In this document: in pieces, positions 49,801 through 60,234 of the stretch
How positions within the stretch are numbered: position 1 is the stretch's first letter
Layout of the letters: each line of letters starts with the position of its first letter
Source of the DNA: Bradyrhizobium viridifuturi
GTDB lineage: Bacteria > Pseudomonadota > Alphaproteobacteria > Rhizobiales > Xanthobacteraceae
DNA: 64,000 nt
Reading direction: 5' to 3'
Assembly: GCF_001238275.1 (NCBI RefSeq)
Contig: NZ_LGTB01000006.1
Location: 124,001 to 188,000, forward strand
Made by a program: the position numbers and the translations under genes
The notes under the pieces: model-generated
Database searches by the model: none
What the model was told of the DNA's origin: nothing
The model's input: the letters and a program-made list of their open reading frames with translations, nothing else

Positions 49801-50185
49801 TTGAACCAGGCGTGCTGGTCCGAGGTGTGGTTGACGACGAGCTCGGTAATGACGCGCAGGCCGCGCTTCTTGGCCTCCTGGATGAAGCGCTTGAAGTCCT
49901 TCATGGTCCCGAAATCGGGATTGATGTCGCCGTAATCGCCGATGTCGTAGCCGTCGTCGCGGCCGGGCGAGGGATAGAACGGCAGCAGCCACAGCGCCGT
50001 GACGCCGAGCTCCTGCAGATAGCCGAGCTTCTCCGTCAGCCCGGTAAAGTCGCCGATGCCGTCATTGTTGCTGTCGGCGAACGCCTTGACATGCAGCTGG
50101 TAGATGATGGCGTCCTTGTACCACAGCTGGTCCGCGGTCTCGGTCGCGCCTTCGCCTCGGTATTGACGGAGGAGAATACGTTCAT
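46878..50185 (-). pseudogene. treS: Frameshifted trehalose synthase fused to maltokinase (TreS-Mak)
   Basis: If repaired, 1102 residues: GH13 trehalose synthase (residues ~20-560; catalytic Asp218 in VDGFRLDAIPYL, Glu260 in LLAEANQWPED, Asp326 in LRNHDELTLE) joined to a kinase-like maltokinase with the R-H-H-G-D-L-H-L-G-Q loop and IIDFDGGPG. TreS interconverts trehalose and maltose, and the kinase makes maltose-1-phosphate for GlgE. The start (MNVFSSVNTEAKA at 50185, AGGAG upstream) is out of frame with LWYKDAIIYQLHVKAFA. Restoring one G at 50145-50150 joins them. The remaining frame is open throughout. It starts 11 bases after the glgE stop. Confidence 0.9.
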
Positions 50186-50195
50186 GACGGCTCCT

Positions 50196-52145
50196 TCAGG
50201 CGACACAGCGCAACAGCAACGCGGGATCGCGCGCAGGATCGAGACGCAGGCGGATGCCTCCCCATTCGAGCGCATGACGCTCGCCGCTGACAAGGTCTTC
50301 CACTTCCGCGGCGGGGCGGCGGTCATCGCCGCGGCCGACCATGACGTCGCCGAGCGGAAGCCAGACCTCGCGCGGTTCTGACGACAGTGCAATCGCGGCC
50401 GCGATCACATTGCCCTGATCGGCCGCCTCCTTGATGAAGCCGATCACGCCGCCGTCATCGATATTGATAAAGCGCAGATTGACGAATTGTTGCAGCGCCG
50501 GATTGCCGCGCCGGATCCGATTGAGCGTCGCGATGTAAGGCTTGATGTTCCCGTGCTCGTCCCAGTCGCGCACCCTGATCTCGTACTTCTCGGAGTTGAG
50601 ATATTCCTCGCGGCCGGGCACCGGCGTGTGCTCGAGCAGCTCGAAGCCGCTATAGATGCCATAGCTGCTTGAAAGCGTCGCGGCGAGCGCGAGGCGCGAC
50701 TTGAACATCCAGGATTCGCCGCTTTGCAGGTGGAAGGGCAGGATGTCCGGTGTGTTGACGAAGAAATTCGGCCGAAAGAAGTCACGCTCGGGATACGAGG
50801 TCAACTCGCCGAGATACTGCTCGAGCTCGGCGCGCTGCGTGCGCCAGGTGAAGTAAGTATAGGACTGCGTGAAGCCGAGCTTGGCGAGGCCTTTGATCAG
50901 CTTCGGCCGCGCGAAGGCTTCCGAAAGGAACAGCACGTCGGCATCGCGATCCTGTACCTCGCGGATCAGCCATTCCCAGAATGCCAGCGGCTTGGTGTGC
51001 GGATTGTCGACCCGGAAGATTTTCACGCCCTGGTCGACCCAGAACAGCACGGTATCGCGCAGCGCGCGCCACAGCGCGGCGGCATCCTCGCAGCTGAAGT
51101 CGGGATTGACGACATCGTCCCAGCGTTGCGGCCGATGTTCGGCGCTGCGCATCGATCCGTCCGGACGCCGCTTGAACCACTCCGGATGCTCGGTCAGCCA
51201 GGGATGGTCGGGTGAGCATTGCACGGCGAAATCGAGCGCGACCTCGAGGCCGTGCGCCTTGCATGCCGCAACGAACGCGCGGAAGTCGTCGAGCGTGCCG
51301 AGCTCGGGGTGCACCGCGTCGTGGCCGCCTTTGGCCGAACCGATCGCATAGGGACTGCCGGGTTCGCCCGCCTGCGCGATGGCGGCGTTGTTGCGGCCCT
51401 TGCGATGCGTCTGCCCGATCGGGTGGATCGGCGCCAGCAGCACGACGTCAAAGCCCATCGCGGCGATGTCGGGAAGCCGCGCGATGCAATCGTTGAACGT
51501 CGCGTGCCGGCCTGGCGTCCTGCCTTGGCTGCGCGGAAACATCTGGTACCAGGCGCCGCTGCGTGCGCGCGGCCGGTCGGCGGTGAGGGGATACAGCTGC
51601 GATCGCATCAGGTCGCGGCGAAACTGGCTGCCGGCCATCGCCTCGCGCAATTCGGGTGCCAGCAGCGCGCCCGGCTCGCCGGTCTGCAGAAAGACTTCGC
51701 ACTGCCTGATGATGACGGCAGCCGCTGCAGGTCCGCCGGCCTGGGCCTGAGTCAGCATGCCGGCGCCTTCAAGCGCGTCCAGCGTGTGATCGCCGCCGTC
51801 GCGCTGCTTCTGCGCGAAGCGGTGCCGCCAGGTGGCGAATTGGTCGGTCCAGGCCTCGATCGCGAAACTGTAGCGGCCGGGCCGGTCGGGCACGAAGCTG
51901 CCGCCCCAGCGATCGTCGCTGTGCGGCGTCATCGGTGCGGATTGCCAATCGTCGTCGCCTTCGCGCCGCCACACCAATGCCGCCGATATTACGTCATGTC
52001 CGTCCCGGTAGATGTCAGCCCACACCTCGACCGGCTCGCCCGCGACGCGCTTGACCGGGAAGCGGCCGCCATCGACCGACGGATAGACATCGGTGATATG
52101 AAAAGTGCCATGGGCACTCTCGACAGGCCGGAGGGTTTTGTTCAC
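50196..52145 (-). CDS. glgE: GlgE, maltose-1-phosphate maltosyltransferase
   Basis: 649 residues, start GTG at 52145. N-terminal beta domain (EVWADIYRDGHDVISAALVW), helical insert, and GH13 (subfamily 3) barrel: MFPRSQG and LLAPIHPIGQTHRKGRNNA, nucleophile Asp380 in KIFRVDNPHTKP and acid Glu409 in LFLSEAFARP. It transfers maltosyl units from maltose-1-phosphate to the non-reducing end of glucan. The enzyme is known from mycobacteria and Streptomyces and also occurs in rhizobia. It is the first gene of the minus-strand unit, divergent from malQ over ~200 bases. Confidence 0.95.
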   Translation of the reverse strand: MNKTLRPVESAHGTFHITDVYPSVDGGRFPVKRVAGEPVEVWADIYRDGHDVISAALVWRREGDDDWQSAPMTPHSDDRWGGSFVPDRPGRYSFAIEAWTDQFATWRHRFAQKQRDGGDHTLDALEGAGMLTQAQAGGPAAAAVIIRQCEVFLQTGEPGALLAPELREAMAGSQFRRDLMRSQLYPLTADRPRARSGAWYQMFPRSQGRTPGRHATFNDCIARLPDIAAMGFDVVLLAPIHPIGQTHRKGRNNAAIAQAGEPGSPYAIGSAKGGHDAVHPELGTLDDFRAFVAACKAHGLEVALDFAVQCSPDHPWLTEHPEWFKRRPDGSMRSAEHRPQRWDDVVNPDFSCEDAAALWRALRDTVLFWVDQGVKIFRVDNPHTKPLAFWEWLIREVQDRDADVLFLSEAFARPKLIKGLAKLGFTQSYTYFTWRTQRAELEQYLGELTSYPERDFFRPNFFVNTPDILPFHLQSGESWMFKSRLALAATLSSSYGIYSGFELLEHTPVPGREEYLNSEKYEIRVRDWDEHGNIKPYIATLNRIRRGNPALQQFVNLRFINIDDGGVIGFIKEAADQGNVIAAAIALSSEPREVWLPLGDVMVGRGDDRRPAAEVEDLVSGERHALEWGGIRLRLDPARDPALLLRCVA

Positions 52146-52348
52146 GGTGATGCCGCCATTGAAAATGCAAATGACGTCCCGACGCCGGGAAGGAGGCGCG
52201 CCAGACCCATATAGAAAGCCGCTCGCCGGACAATGGTTCCCGGCGGGAACGCTTGATAGGGTAGAGCGTTGAACATCAACTATCCCTTTCCCGTATCAGT
52301 ACAATTTAGCAACGATCCCAATACCGTTGCGAGCAAGTAGCGTGCCGA

Positions 52349-54294
52349 ATGGACCTTTACGCCAAAGCCCAGAGCCTGGGAATCCAGACCGAGTATATCG
52401 ATGGGAGCGGTCACCGCCGTGTGACAACCCCCGAGGCGCTGACGGCGATCCTCGCCGCGCTGCCGCCCCACACGCCGCGGCGGATCGTGATCGACCCCGT
52501 GGTCGTCAGAGGCGGCCATGGCGGGCAGACGCAGCTCTCCGAGGCGGCCCAGCTGCCGGTGCAATGGAAGCTCACCAACGGCAGCGCGGTGCTCGCGCAA
52601 GGCGGGGCGGATGCGCGGAACGTGACATGGCCGGGCGGCCTGCCCGAGGGCGTGCACCGCTTGCAGCTCACGGACGCATCCGGCAGCGAGGAGCTGCCGC
52701 TGCTGGTGGCGCCGGACGGTGCGTTCGGCGGCGCGTTCGACCGCTGCTGGGTGATCGCGGTCCAGCTCTACGGCGTGCGGTCCGCGCGCAACTGGGGCGT
52801 CGGCGACTTCACCGATCTGGAGGGCCTGCTCGCATTCGCGCATCGGCTCGGCGCGACGGCGTCGGGCTCAATCCGCTGCATGCGCTGTTCGACGATCGGC
52901 CTGGCGATTGCAGCCCGTATTCGCCGAACAGCCGGCTGTTCCTCAACGCGCTGTATATCGACGTCGAGAAGATTCCCGAATTCCGCAGCGATGCGGCGAC
53001 GCAGGCTGCGCTGGCGCACCTCCGCAGTAACGACATGGTCGACTATGTCGGCGTTGCGGCGCTGAAATGGCCGGCGCTGCGCGCGGCCTTCGCCGCCTTC
53101 AAGGCCAATCCCGGCCTCGGCCGCTGGCAGGATTTCGAGGCCTACCGCAGGGAGCAGGGCACCTTGCTGTCGCGCTTCGCCTGCTTCGAGGTGATGCGGC
53201 ACAAGTTCAACACGCCGTGGTGGGAGTGGCCGGATGATTGGCGGCAGCCCGACGATGCGGCCTGCGCGAAACTGCACCGGGCACGCGACACCGCCGCCGA
53301 GGTCGAGTTCGTCGAGTTCGTGCAATGGACCGCCGACCGCCAGCTCGGCGCCTGCCAGGCGCTCGCGCACAAGCTCGGCATGCGGGTCGGGCTCTATCTC
53401 GACGTCGCGGTCGGCGTGCAGTCTGACGGTTTCGATGCCTGGAATGAACAGGTCGCGATCTCGCGCCATCTCGGCGTCGGCGCGCCGCCGGATCCGCTCA
53501 ACACCGCGGGCCAGGATTGGGGCCTCGCGGGCTTCAATGCCGCGGGTCTCGAGCAGCGCGCGTTCGAACCGTTCCGGCAGATGCTGCGCGCCTCGATGCA
53601 CCACGCCGGCGCGATCCGGCTCGACCACGCCTTCGGCTTGAAGCGGCTTTATCTCGTGCCGCGCGGCTTCGGCCCGGCCAATGGTGCCTATGTGCTGATG
53701 CCGTTCGAAGCGCTGCTGGCGGCGACCGCGCAGGAGAGCATGGCCAGCCGTTGTGTCGTGATTGGTGAGGATCTCGGCACCGTGCCGCCGGGCTTCCGCG
53801 AACAGATGAACGGCTGGGGCATCTGGTCTTATCTGGTCATGATGTTCGAGACCGACGATCAGGGCGTATTCCGCAACGCCGACTACTATCTGCCGGACGC
53901 GCTGGTCACCTTCAACACCCACGACCTCTCGACCTATGCCGGCTGGCGCTCGTTCAGCGACCTCAAGACCAAGCGCGCGCTCGGGATCGACCCCGGCGAG
54001 ACCGACGAAGGGCGCTGGCACGCGCTCGGCCAGCTCGACGACGTGCTGCGCCGCCACGACATCCACCACAACGATTTCTATTCGGTGGCGAGCTTCATGG
54101 CGCGGACGGCGTCGCGGATGATGGCGGTGTCGATGGAGGACCTGCTCGGCATCGTCGAGCAGCCGAACATCCCCGGCACCGTCTACGAGCATCCGAACTG
54201 GAAGCGGCGGTTGCCGGTCTCGATCGAGCATCTCGCGTCGGCGATCGACATCGACGCGCTCAAGCGGGCAACCCGCGAGCGGTCGCATGCCTGA
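52349..54294 (+). pseudogene. malQ: Frameshifted MalQ 4-alpha-glucanotransferase
   Basis: The N-terminal part (MDLYAKAQSLGIQTEYIDGS, VQLYGVRSARNWGVGDFTDL) runs to LAFAHRLGA. The rest continues in another frame with GVGLNPLHALFDDRP, DHAFGLKRLYLVPRGF, catalytic Glu/Asp motifs in VIGEDLGTVPPGF and FNTHDLSTYAGWRSF, to the end at 54294. One base restored at 52851-52856 (GCGGAC for GCGAC) gives the expected junction, 648 residues in all, the normal MalQ length. It would rearrange maltodextrins. It lies 18 bases upstream of the GH15 gene. Confidence 0.9.
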
Positions 54295-54312
54295 CAACGC
54301 GGAGCACGGCGC

Positions 54313-56121
54313 GTGGCTTCCCGGATCGAAGACTACGGACTGATCGGTGATTGCGAGACCGCGGCGCTGGTCGGCCGCGATGGCTCGATCGACTGGCTGT
54401 GCTGGCCGGCGTTCGATTCCGATGCCTGCTTCGCGGCGCTGCTCGGCACCTCGCGCAATGGCCGCTGGCAGCTGGCGCCGGCCGGAGCGATCAAGCGGAC
54501 CTCGCGCCGCTATCGTGCCGATACGCTGATCCTGGAGACCCGGTTCGAGACCGACGGCGGCGTGGTCGATCTGATCGACTTCATGCCGCCCCGCGGCAAG
54601 GCTTCCGACGTGGTCCGCCTTGTTCGCGGCGTCAGCGGCCGCGTCAAGATGCACATGAAGCTGGTGATCCGCTTCGGCTTCGGGGGCGATGTGCCATGGG
54701 TGAAGAAGAACCCGGACGGCGACGGGTTGCTGGCGATCAGCGGGCAGGACATGACCGTGCTGCGCACGCCGGTCGAGACCCGCGGCCAGGACCTCACCAC
54801 GATCGCCGATTTCGAGGTCGGCGAGGGCGACAGCGTGCCGTTCGTCCTGACATACGGGGCGTCCTTTCAACCGGTACCGGGGCCGATCGATCCCGAGGCG
54901 GCGCTCAGGGATACCGAGGACTACTGGACCGAATGGTGCAGCCGCTCGACCTATGACGGCGGAGATCTGCGCGGCCTCGTGATGCGCTCGCTGATCACGC
55001 TGAAGGCGCTGACCTTCAGGCCGACCGGCGGCATCGTCGCTGCGCCGACCACGTCATTGCCGGAAAAGCTCGGCGGTGCGCGCAACTGGGACTACCGGTT
55101 CTGCTGGCTGCGCGACGCCACCTTCACGCTGCTGGCGCTGATGAATTCGGGCTATACCGAGGAAGCGGCGGCCTGGCACAATTGGCTGCTGCGGGCCGCG
55201 GCCGGCGCGCCGGCCAACATGCAGATCATGTACGGCATACTGGGCCAGCGGCGCCTGCTGGAATGGGAAGCCGGATGGCTGCCCGGCTATGAAGAGGCGC
55301 AGCCGGTCCGCGTCGGCAACGCCGCGCATGCGCAGCTGCAGCTCGACGTCTATGGCGAATTGATCGACGCCTTCCATCAGTCCCGCATGGCCAAGCTCAG
55401 GCTCGACGAGGAGAGCTGGTCGCTGGAATGCACCGTCGTCGCTCACCTCGCCGATGTCTGGGACCAGCCCGATCACGGCATCTGGGAGCGTCGCGGCGTG
55501 CCCCGGCACTATGTGTTCTCCAAGGTGATGTGCTGGGTCGCCTTCGACCGCGCCATCAAGAGCGCCGAGCGGTTCGGCTTCAAGGCGCCGCTGCTGAAAT
55601 GGCGGGTGCTGCGCGAGGCGATCCATCGCGACGTCTGCCGACGCGGCTTCGATCCCGATCTCAACAGCTTCGTCGAGAGCTACGGCTCAAAGCTGCTCGA
55701 CGCCAGCCTGCTGCTGCTGCCGTCGGTCGGCTTCCTGCCGCCGGACGATCCGCGCATTCGCGGCACGATCGATGCGGTCGAACGGCACATGATGCGCGAC
55801 GGCTTCGTGCTGCGCCACGATCCGCGCGAAGTGTCCGATGAGATCCAGCCGATCGAGGGTGCGTTCCTGGCCTGCAGCCTGTGGCTCGCCGACGCCCATG
55901 TGCTGGCGGGAGATCTCGACAAGGCGCAGACCATGTTCGATCGCGTGGTGGCGGTCGCCAACGATCTCGGCCTCCTGGCGGAGGAATACGACTCCGGCGC
56001 CGGCCGGCAGACCGGCAATTTCCCGCAGGCGCTGACCCATATCGCGCTGATCAACACCGCGCACAATCTCAGCGCGGCACGAGCCGACGCCGAGAAGCCT
56101 GCGGTGCAGAGGTCGAGTTGA
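54313..56121 (+). CDS. GH15-family glucoamylase / trehalase-like hydrolase
   Basis: 602 residues, GTG start at 54313. N-terminal region (RIEDYGLIGDCETAALVGRD, IDWLCWPAFDSDACFAALLG) and the GH15 barrel: GARNWDYRFCWLRDATFTLL, the WEAGWLPGYEEAQPVRVGNAA loop, LLLLPSVGFLPPDDPRI and EGAFLACSLWLADA, with the late LGLLAEEYDSGAGRQTGNFP segment carrying the expected catalytic Glu. Family members release glucose from alpha-glucans or split trehalose. No signal peptide is seen, so it is cytoplasmic. It lies next to malQ, and the substrate is likely the same glucan pool. Confidence 0.9.
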   Translation: MASRIEDYGLIGDCETAALVGRDGSIDWLCWPAFDSDACFAALLGTSRNGRWQLAPAGAIKRTSRRYRADTLILETRFETDGGVVDLIDFMPPRGKASDVVRLVRGVSGRVKMHMKLVIRFGFGGDVPWVKKNPDGDGLLAISGQDMTVLRTPVETRGQDLTTIADFEVGEGDSVPFVLTYGASFQPVPGPIDPEAALRDTEDYWTEWCSRSTYDGGDLRGLVMRSLITLKALTFRPTGGIVAAPTTSLPEKLGGARNWDYRFCWLRDATFTLLALMNSGYTEEAAAWHNWLLRAAAGAPANMQIMYGILGQRRLLEWEAGWLPGYEEAQPVRVGNAAHAQLQLDVYGELIDAFHQSRMAKLRLDEESWSLECTVVAHLADVWDQPDHGIWERRGVPRHYVFSKVMCWVAFDRAIKSAERFGFKAPLLKWRVLREAIHRDVCRRGFDPDLNSFVESYGSKLLDASLLLLPSVGFLPPDDPRIRGTIDAVERHMMRDGFVLRHDPREVSDEIQPIEGAFLACSLWLADAHVLAGDLDKAQTMFDRVVAVANDLGLLAEEYDSGAGRQTGNFPQALTHIALINTAHNLSAARADAEKPAVQRSS

Positions 56122-56352
56122 AGCGCAGGGCCAAAATATCGAAAACAACCCCATGCAAAGGAGCCGGCGGCTGGCGGCTACCGGCGCTCCACAAAGCGCG
56201 GCTTGACCCGTCGGGCAAATCAGGGATACATTTCCAATATTCCGAAATTGCGTAGGCGCCTCGCCCGCCCGCAATCAGGAGAGGCGAAGCCGGTTTTCGG
56301 TGCCTCCCATTGCGGTGCGGCGCAATAGGCAAGATCATCTCACCCTCGCTGT

Positions 56353-59300
56353 TCAGTGCAGGTCGACCGGCGGGTACGGCGTTCCCGGCGGCACGCCGAG
56401 ATAGAGATATTCGATGCCGAACTTGGCTGCGAACGCCGAGGCCGTATCATCGAGCAGGATCTGTCCCCCCGCATTGAGGTGCAACTCCGGCCGGGTGAAG
56501 CCATTGAGGGTGAACGCCGGCAGCGTATTCTCGTTGACGAACAGATCGTCGAATGTGTGCGACACATGGGCGAGATCGGCGAGGTTTCCGGCGAGGTCGC
56601 TCACGACGGCGCCGTTGGCGTTGAAGCCGGTGATTGCCAGCGGCGACGTCGGCGGATTGCCTGCCGCCACGACATGGTCGAACACCAGCTTGCTCGCATC
56701 GCCAAGCAGCGCCGTCGCCGCGGCATCGAAGTTCGCCGTGCCGCCATCGTTCAGCGAGAGTGTCGGTGACCCGCCCGCGAGGTGAACGGCTTCGTCGAAG
56801 TCGAGGGTGAACCGGATCAACGATCCGGCGGTCTGCGTGCCGCTTGCGGGCGTGGCGGTGATGTCAGCGAGGTGGGGCGCGATCGTATCGATCTGCAACG
56901 TGCCGGCTGGATTGCCGACGGCGCCGGAGAGGTCGGCATCATGATTGAACTGGTCCTTCATCGTGCCGCCGTTCAGGTCGGAGCCGATGATGGCAAGGTC
57001 CGGCGTGTTCTCGCCGGCGGCGACCATGTACTGGTAGGTCAATGTGTTGGTCCCGCTGCCACTCAGGAACGACGCGAAGCCGCCGTCATTGAGCAGCAGA
57101 TGCGGTTGACCGGTGACGGCCACGTTCTCGTCGAAGGTCACGGTGAAGGTCACGACGTGACCGGCATTCAGATCGCCAGACCCGGCCGTGATGTCCGTGC
57201 CCGAGGTCGTCACCGACGTCACGCCGGGGCCACCGAAAATGAAATCATCGTCGCTGAGGTTGGTCTTGGTCACATTGTCCAATGTCAGGACATTGCCGCC
57301 GCCGAAGTCGATGACCGTGTCGGCGCCGACGTTTGTGGCCAGCGCGAGCACCGCTGCGAGGTCGTGAATGCCGGCTGTCTTGAACGATCTGAGATCGATC
57401 CTGTCGTCGGTACCGGCGCCGGCGATGAAGTCGGTGATGACATCGGATCCACCGCCGGGCTTGAAGACATAGGTATCGTCGCCGGTACCCAGCATGATCA
57501 GATCATTGCCGGCGCTGCCGGTGATGACATCATCGCCGCACCGCCGTCGATCGTCAGTTTGATCGCCGCGGCGCCGAGTCCGGACGCGTCGATGTTGTCG
57601 GCGCCGCCGAAGCCGTTGATTGTCAGAGAGTCATTGGCGGCTTCCTGACCCAAAATCGAAACCTCGGCTGGAAGGCCATCGATCAGGATGGTGCCGCCGC
57701 TCTGGGTCACGGTGATCTGATCGATCCCGTTTGTGCCCTCGACCGCCACGGTATCGGCTGCGCCGTCGCCGGTGCCGCTGCCGGCAGTCGCGGAGAGATC
57801 GACGAGCACCTGCTTGACGTCGGTGCCGGTCAGGTCGTGGACGGTGACGTGATCCGCGCCGCCGAGGGCATGGTAGGCGATCTTCTCGATGCCGTTGAGG
57901 TCCATCGTGATGTTGGCGACGTCCCGGGTGAAACGCACCCGCGAGCCGTTGGCCGAGATGTCGATATTCTCGGCGATATTCGCGCCGTTGAATTGCAGCG
58001 TGTCCGCGCCAGCCTGTCCTTCGACCGTATCGCTGCCATCGCCGGGATTCCAGATATAGGTGTCGTCGCCGGCGCCGAGCAGCGCGGTGTCGTTGCCTTG
58101 GCCGCCGATGACCGTGTCATTGCCGGCGCTGCCGATGATCAGATCGTTTCCAGCACCGCCGTTGATGGTCAGCGCGATCGCTCCCGCCGCGACGCCGGAC
58201 GCGTTGATCTGGTCGTCGCCGCCCTGTCCGTTGATCTGCAGCACGTCGGTCGCATCCTGGCCATGGACCAGGATCTGCGCGGCTAGGCCGTTGACCAGGA
58301 TGTCGTTGCCGCTCTGTGTCACGGTGATGATGTCGGCACCCGCGCTGCCGTTGGCGATCACCGTGTCGAGCGCGCCATCGGGGTTGCCGCCCGTGGCGGA
58401 CAGGTCGATCGCAACCTGTTGGGCATCGGTGCCGGAGAGGTCGTTGACCGTGATCGTGTCCGCGCCGCCGAGGGTGTGGATATCGATCTTCTCGACGCCA
58501 TTGAGGTCCATCGTGATGTTGGCAACGTCGCGGGTCAGCCTGACGCGGGAGCCGTTGGCGGAGATGTCGAATTGCTCGCTGATGTTCGCGCCGTTGAACA
58601 CCAGCGTGTCGGTGCCGGACTGCCCCTCGACGATGTCGCTGCCGTCTCCGGGGTTCCAGATGTAGGTGTCGTCGCCGGCGCCGAGCAGGGCGGTGTCGTC
58701 GCCGCGGCCGCCGGTCACGGTGTCGTTGCCGTCGCCACCCAGGATGAGATCGGCGCCCTGGCTGCCGATGATCGTGTCGTTGCCGTCGCCGGCGTCGATC
58801 GTGAGCGCGAGCTGTCCGGCGGGCAAGGCGGATGCATTGATGATGTCGTCGCCGCCGGAGGCGTTGATCACGAGGGAGTCATTGGCGCCTTCCGGACCGA
58901 TGATGGTGACGTCGGCCGCAAGCCCGCTGACAACGACGTTGCCGCCGATCAACGCAGCGGTGATCTGATCCGCGTTACCGCTGCCGTCGACCGTCACCGT
59001 GTCGGCGGCGCCGTCGCCGCCGCCTCCGCTGGCCTGTAGATCCACAGTCACATGCCTGACGTCGGTGCCGGTGAGGTCGTTGACCGTGACCTGGTCGGCG
59101 CCGCCCAGCGCCTTGAAGTTGATGTTCTCGATGCCGTTGAGGTCCATCGTGACGTTGGCGACGTCCCGGGTGAAACGCACCCGCGAGCCGTTGGCCGAGA
59201 TGTCGATCTTTTCGGCGATATTGGCGCCGTTGAATTGCAGCGTGTCGTTGCCGGCGCCACCCTCGACGGTGTCGCTGCCGTCGCCGGGATTCCAGATGTA

Positions 59301-59894
59301 GGTATCGTCGCCATTGCCGAGCAGCGCGGTGTCATTGCCGCGGCCTCCGGTGACGATGTCGTTGCCGTCACCGCCGATCAGCAGGTCGTCACCGTCGCCG
59401 CCGGTGATGGTGTCGTTTCCGTCGCCGCCATCGAGCGTCAGCGAGATCAGCGCCGCGAGCCCGTTGCCGGCCGTGATGACGTCGTCACCGCCGCCGGCGT
59501 GGAGAACCAGATTCTCGGCCGTGCTGATGTCGACGGAGAGCGGGTCGGGGCTGGTCCGGTTCAGGCTGACATGGCTGCCGTTGGCCGCGATGACGAAGAC
59601 CTCGCTGGCGTCCTCTCCCTGGATCACGGCGGTATCGTTGCCGGCTCCTCCATCCAATGTGACCGGCGGGAGAGCGCCATTGCTGGCGTCGAGCGTGATG
59701 GTGTCATCGCCGCCCTGGCCGAAAATGTTGATGGCCGTCGTGTTGGCGGTGGTGGACGGCCCACCCGCGATCGGAACCGCGCCCCCGTCGACTGCGATGA
59801 CGCCGGCTGCGTCGCGGCTGGTGGTGATGGTGTCGTCGGCGGCATCGCCGATCACGGAGAGGACTCCTGCGGCGAGATTGGCGGTCACGGCCAT
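56353..59894 (-). pseudogene. Frameshifted RTX-type calcium-binding repeat protein with Ig-like C-terminus
   Basis: If repaired, ~1180 residues. From ATG 59894 (GGAG nine bases upstream) come several blocks of GG-x-G-x-D nonapeptides (GGDGNDTITGGDGDDLLIGG and GGRGNDTALL), each followed by the same beta unit ending S-A-N-G-S-R-V-R-(F/L)-T-R-D-V-A-N. After 57540 the frame shifts; one G restored at 57535-57540 continues the RTX row (LGTGDDTYVFKPGGGSDVI). Two SwmB/Ig-like domains follow (VTFTVTFDENVAVTGQPHLL; FTLDFDEAVHLAGGSPTLSL). No signal peptide is present, fitting type I secretion, but no secretion genes adjoin it. The gene faces a 340-base upstream region. Confidence 0.85.
57919..59200 (-). 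repeat. Three ~0.6-kb internal tandem units in the RTX gene
   Basis: The same DNA segment recurs at 57919, 58525 and 59161 (spacing 606 and 636 bases). Each encodes one RTX block plus a ~200-residue beta unit with conserved text such as DDTYIWNPGDGSD and N-G-A-N-I. Copies at 57919 and 59161 are closer to each other than to the middle one. The repeats invite copy-number change by recombination. Confidence 0.8.
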
Positions 59895-60118
59895 GAATTG
59901 CACTCCGGTCAATATTGGCGGGTCCCGGGGAGCGGACTCGCCGAACTCATGTGATCGGCTGCCACAGGAAAAATTCCTCGATGCGGGCGGCAGCGAACGA
60001 ATGTGAGGAAAGTGCTTCGAATTCCCGACCGGCTGTGTCGACGGACGGATATTCCGATAGGTCGAGTGGAACCGCGGATTGGTCGGGCGACCGACGTCGC
60101 CGCGACAAATGGCCGCGT

Positions 60119-60162
60119 GATCAGTGTGATCCGATCACATGATCAGTGTGACTCGATCAGAT
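60119..60162 (+). repeat. 22-bp tandem direct repeat upstream of the RTX gene
   Basis: GATCAGTGTGATCCGATCACAT (60119-60140) is repeated at 60141-60162 with three changes. Each copy contains a small dyad, TGATC-n-GATCA (perfect in copy 1). It lies about 225 bases before the RTX start, in an otherwise featureless 340-base gap (59895-60234). It looks like a double operator, but nothing in the sequence names the regulator. Confidence 0.7.
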
Positions 60163-60234
60163 GGGGTGGACTGTAACGGCGATCACGCTGCCGCCCGCGT
60201 TCGATCGTGCGGAGCGGGTGATCGTCCGGGCGCT

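Noticed and set aside
57919..59200. Regular repeats in the RTX gene as a CRISPR array
   Set aside because: The repeat unit is ~0.6 kb and codes for protein modules; no short repeats with unique 30-40-bp spacers and no cas genes.
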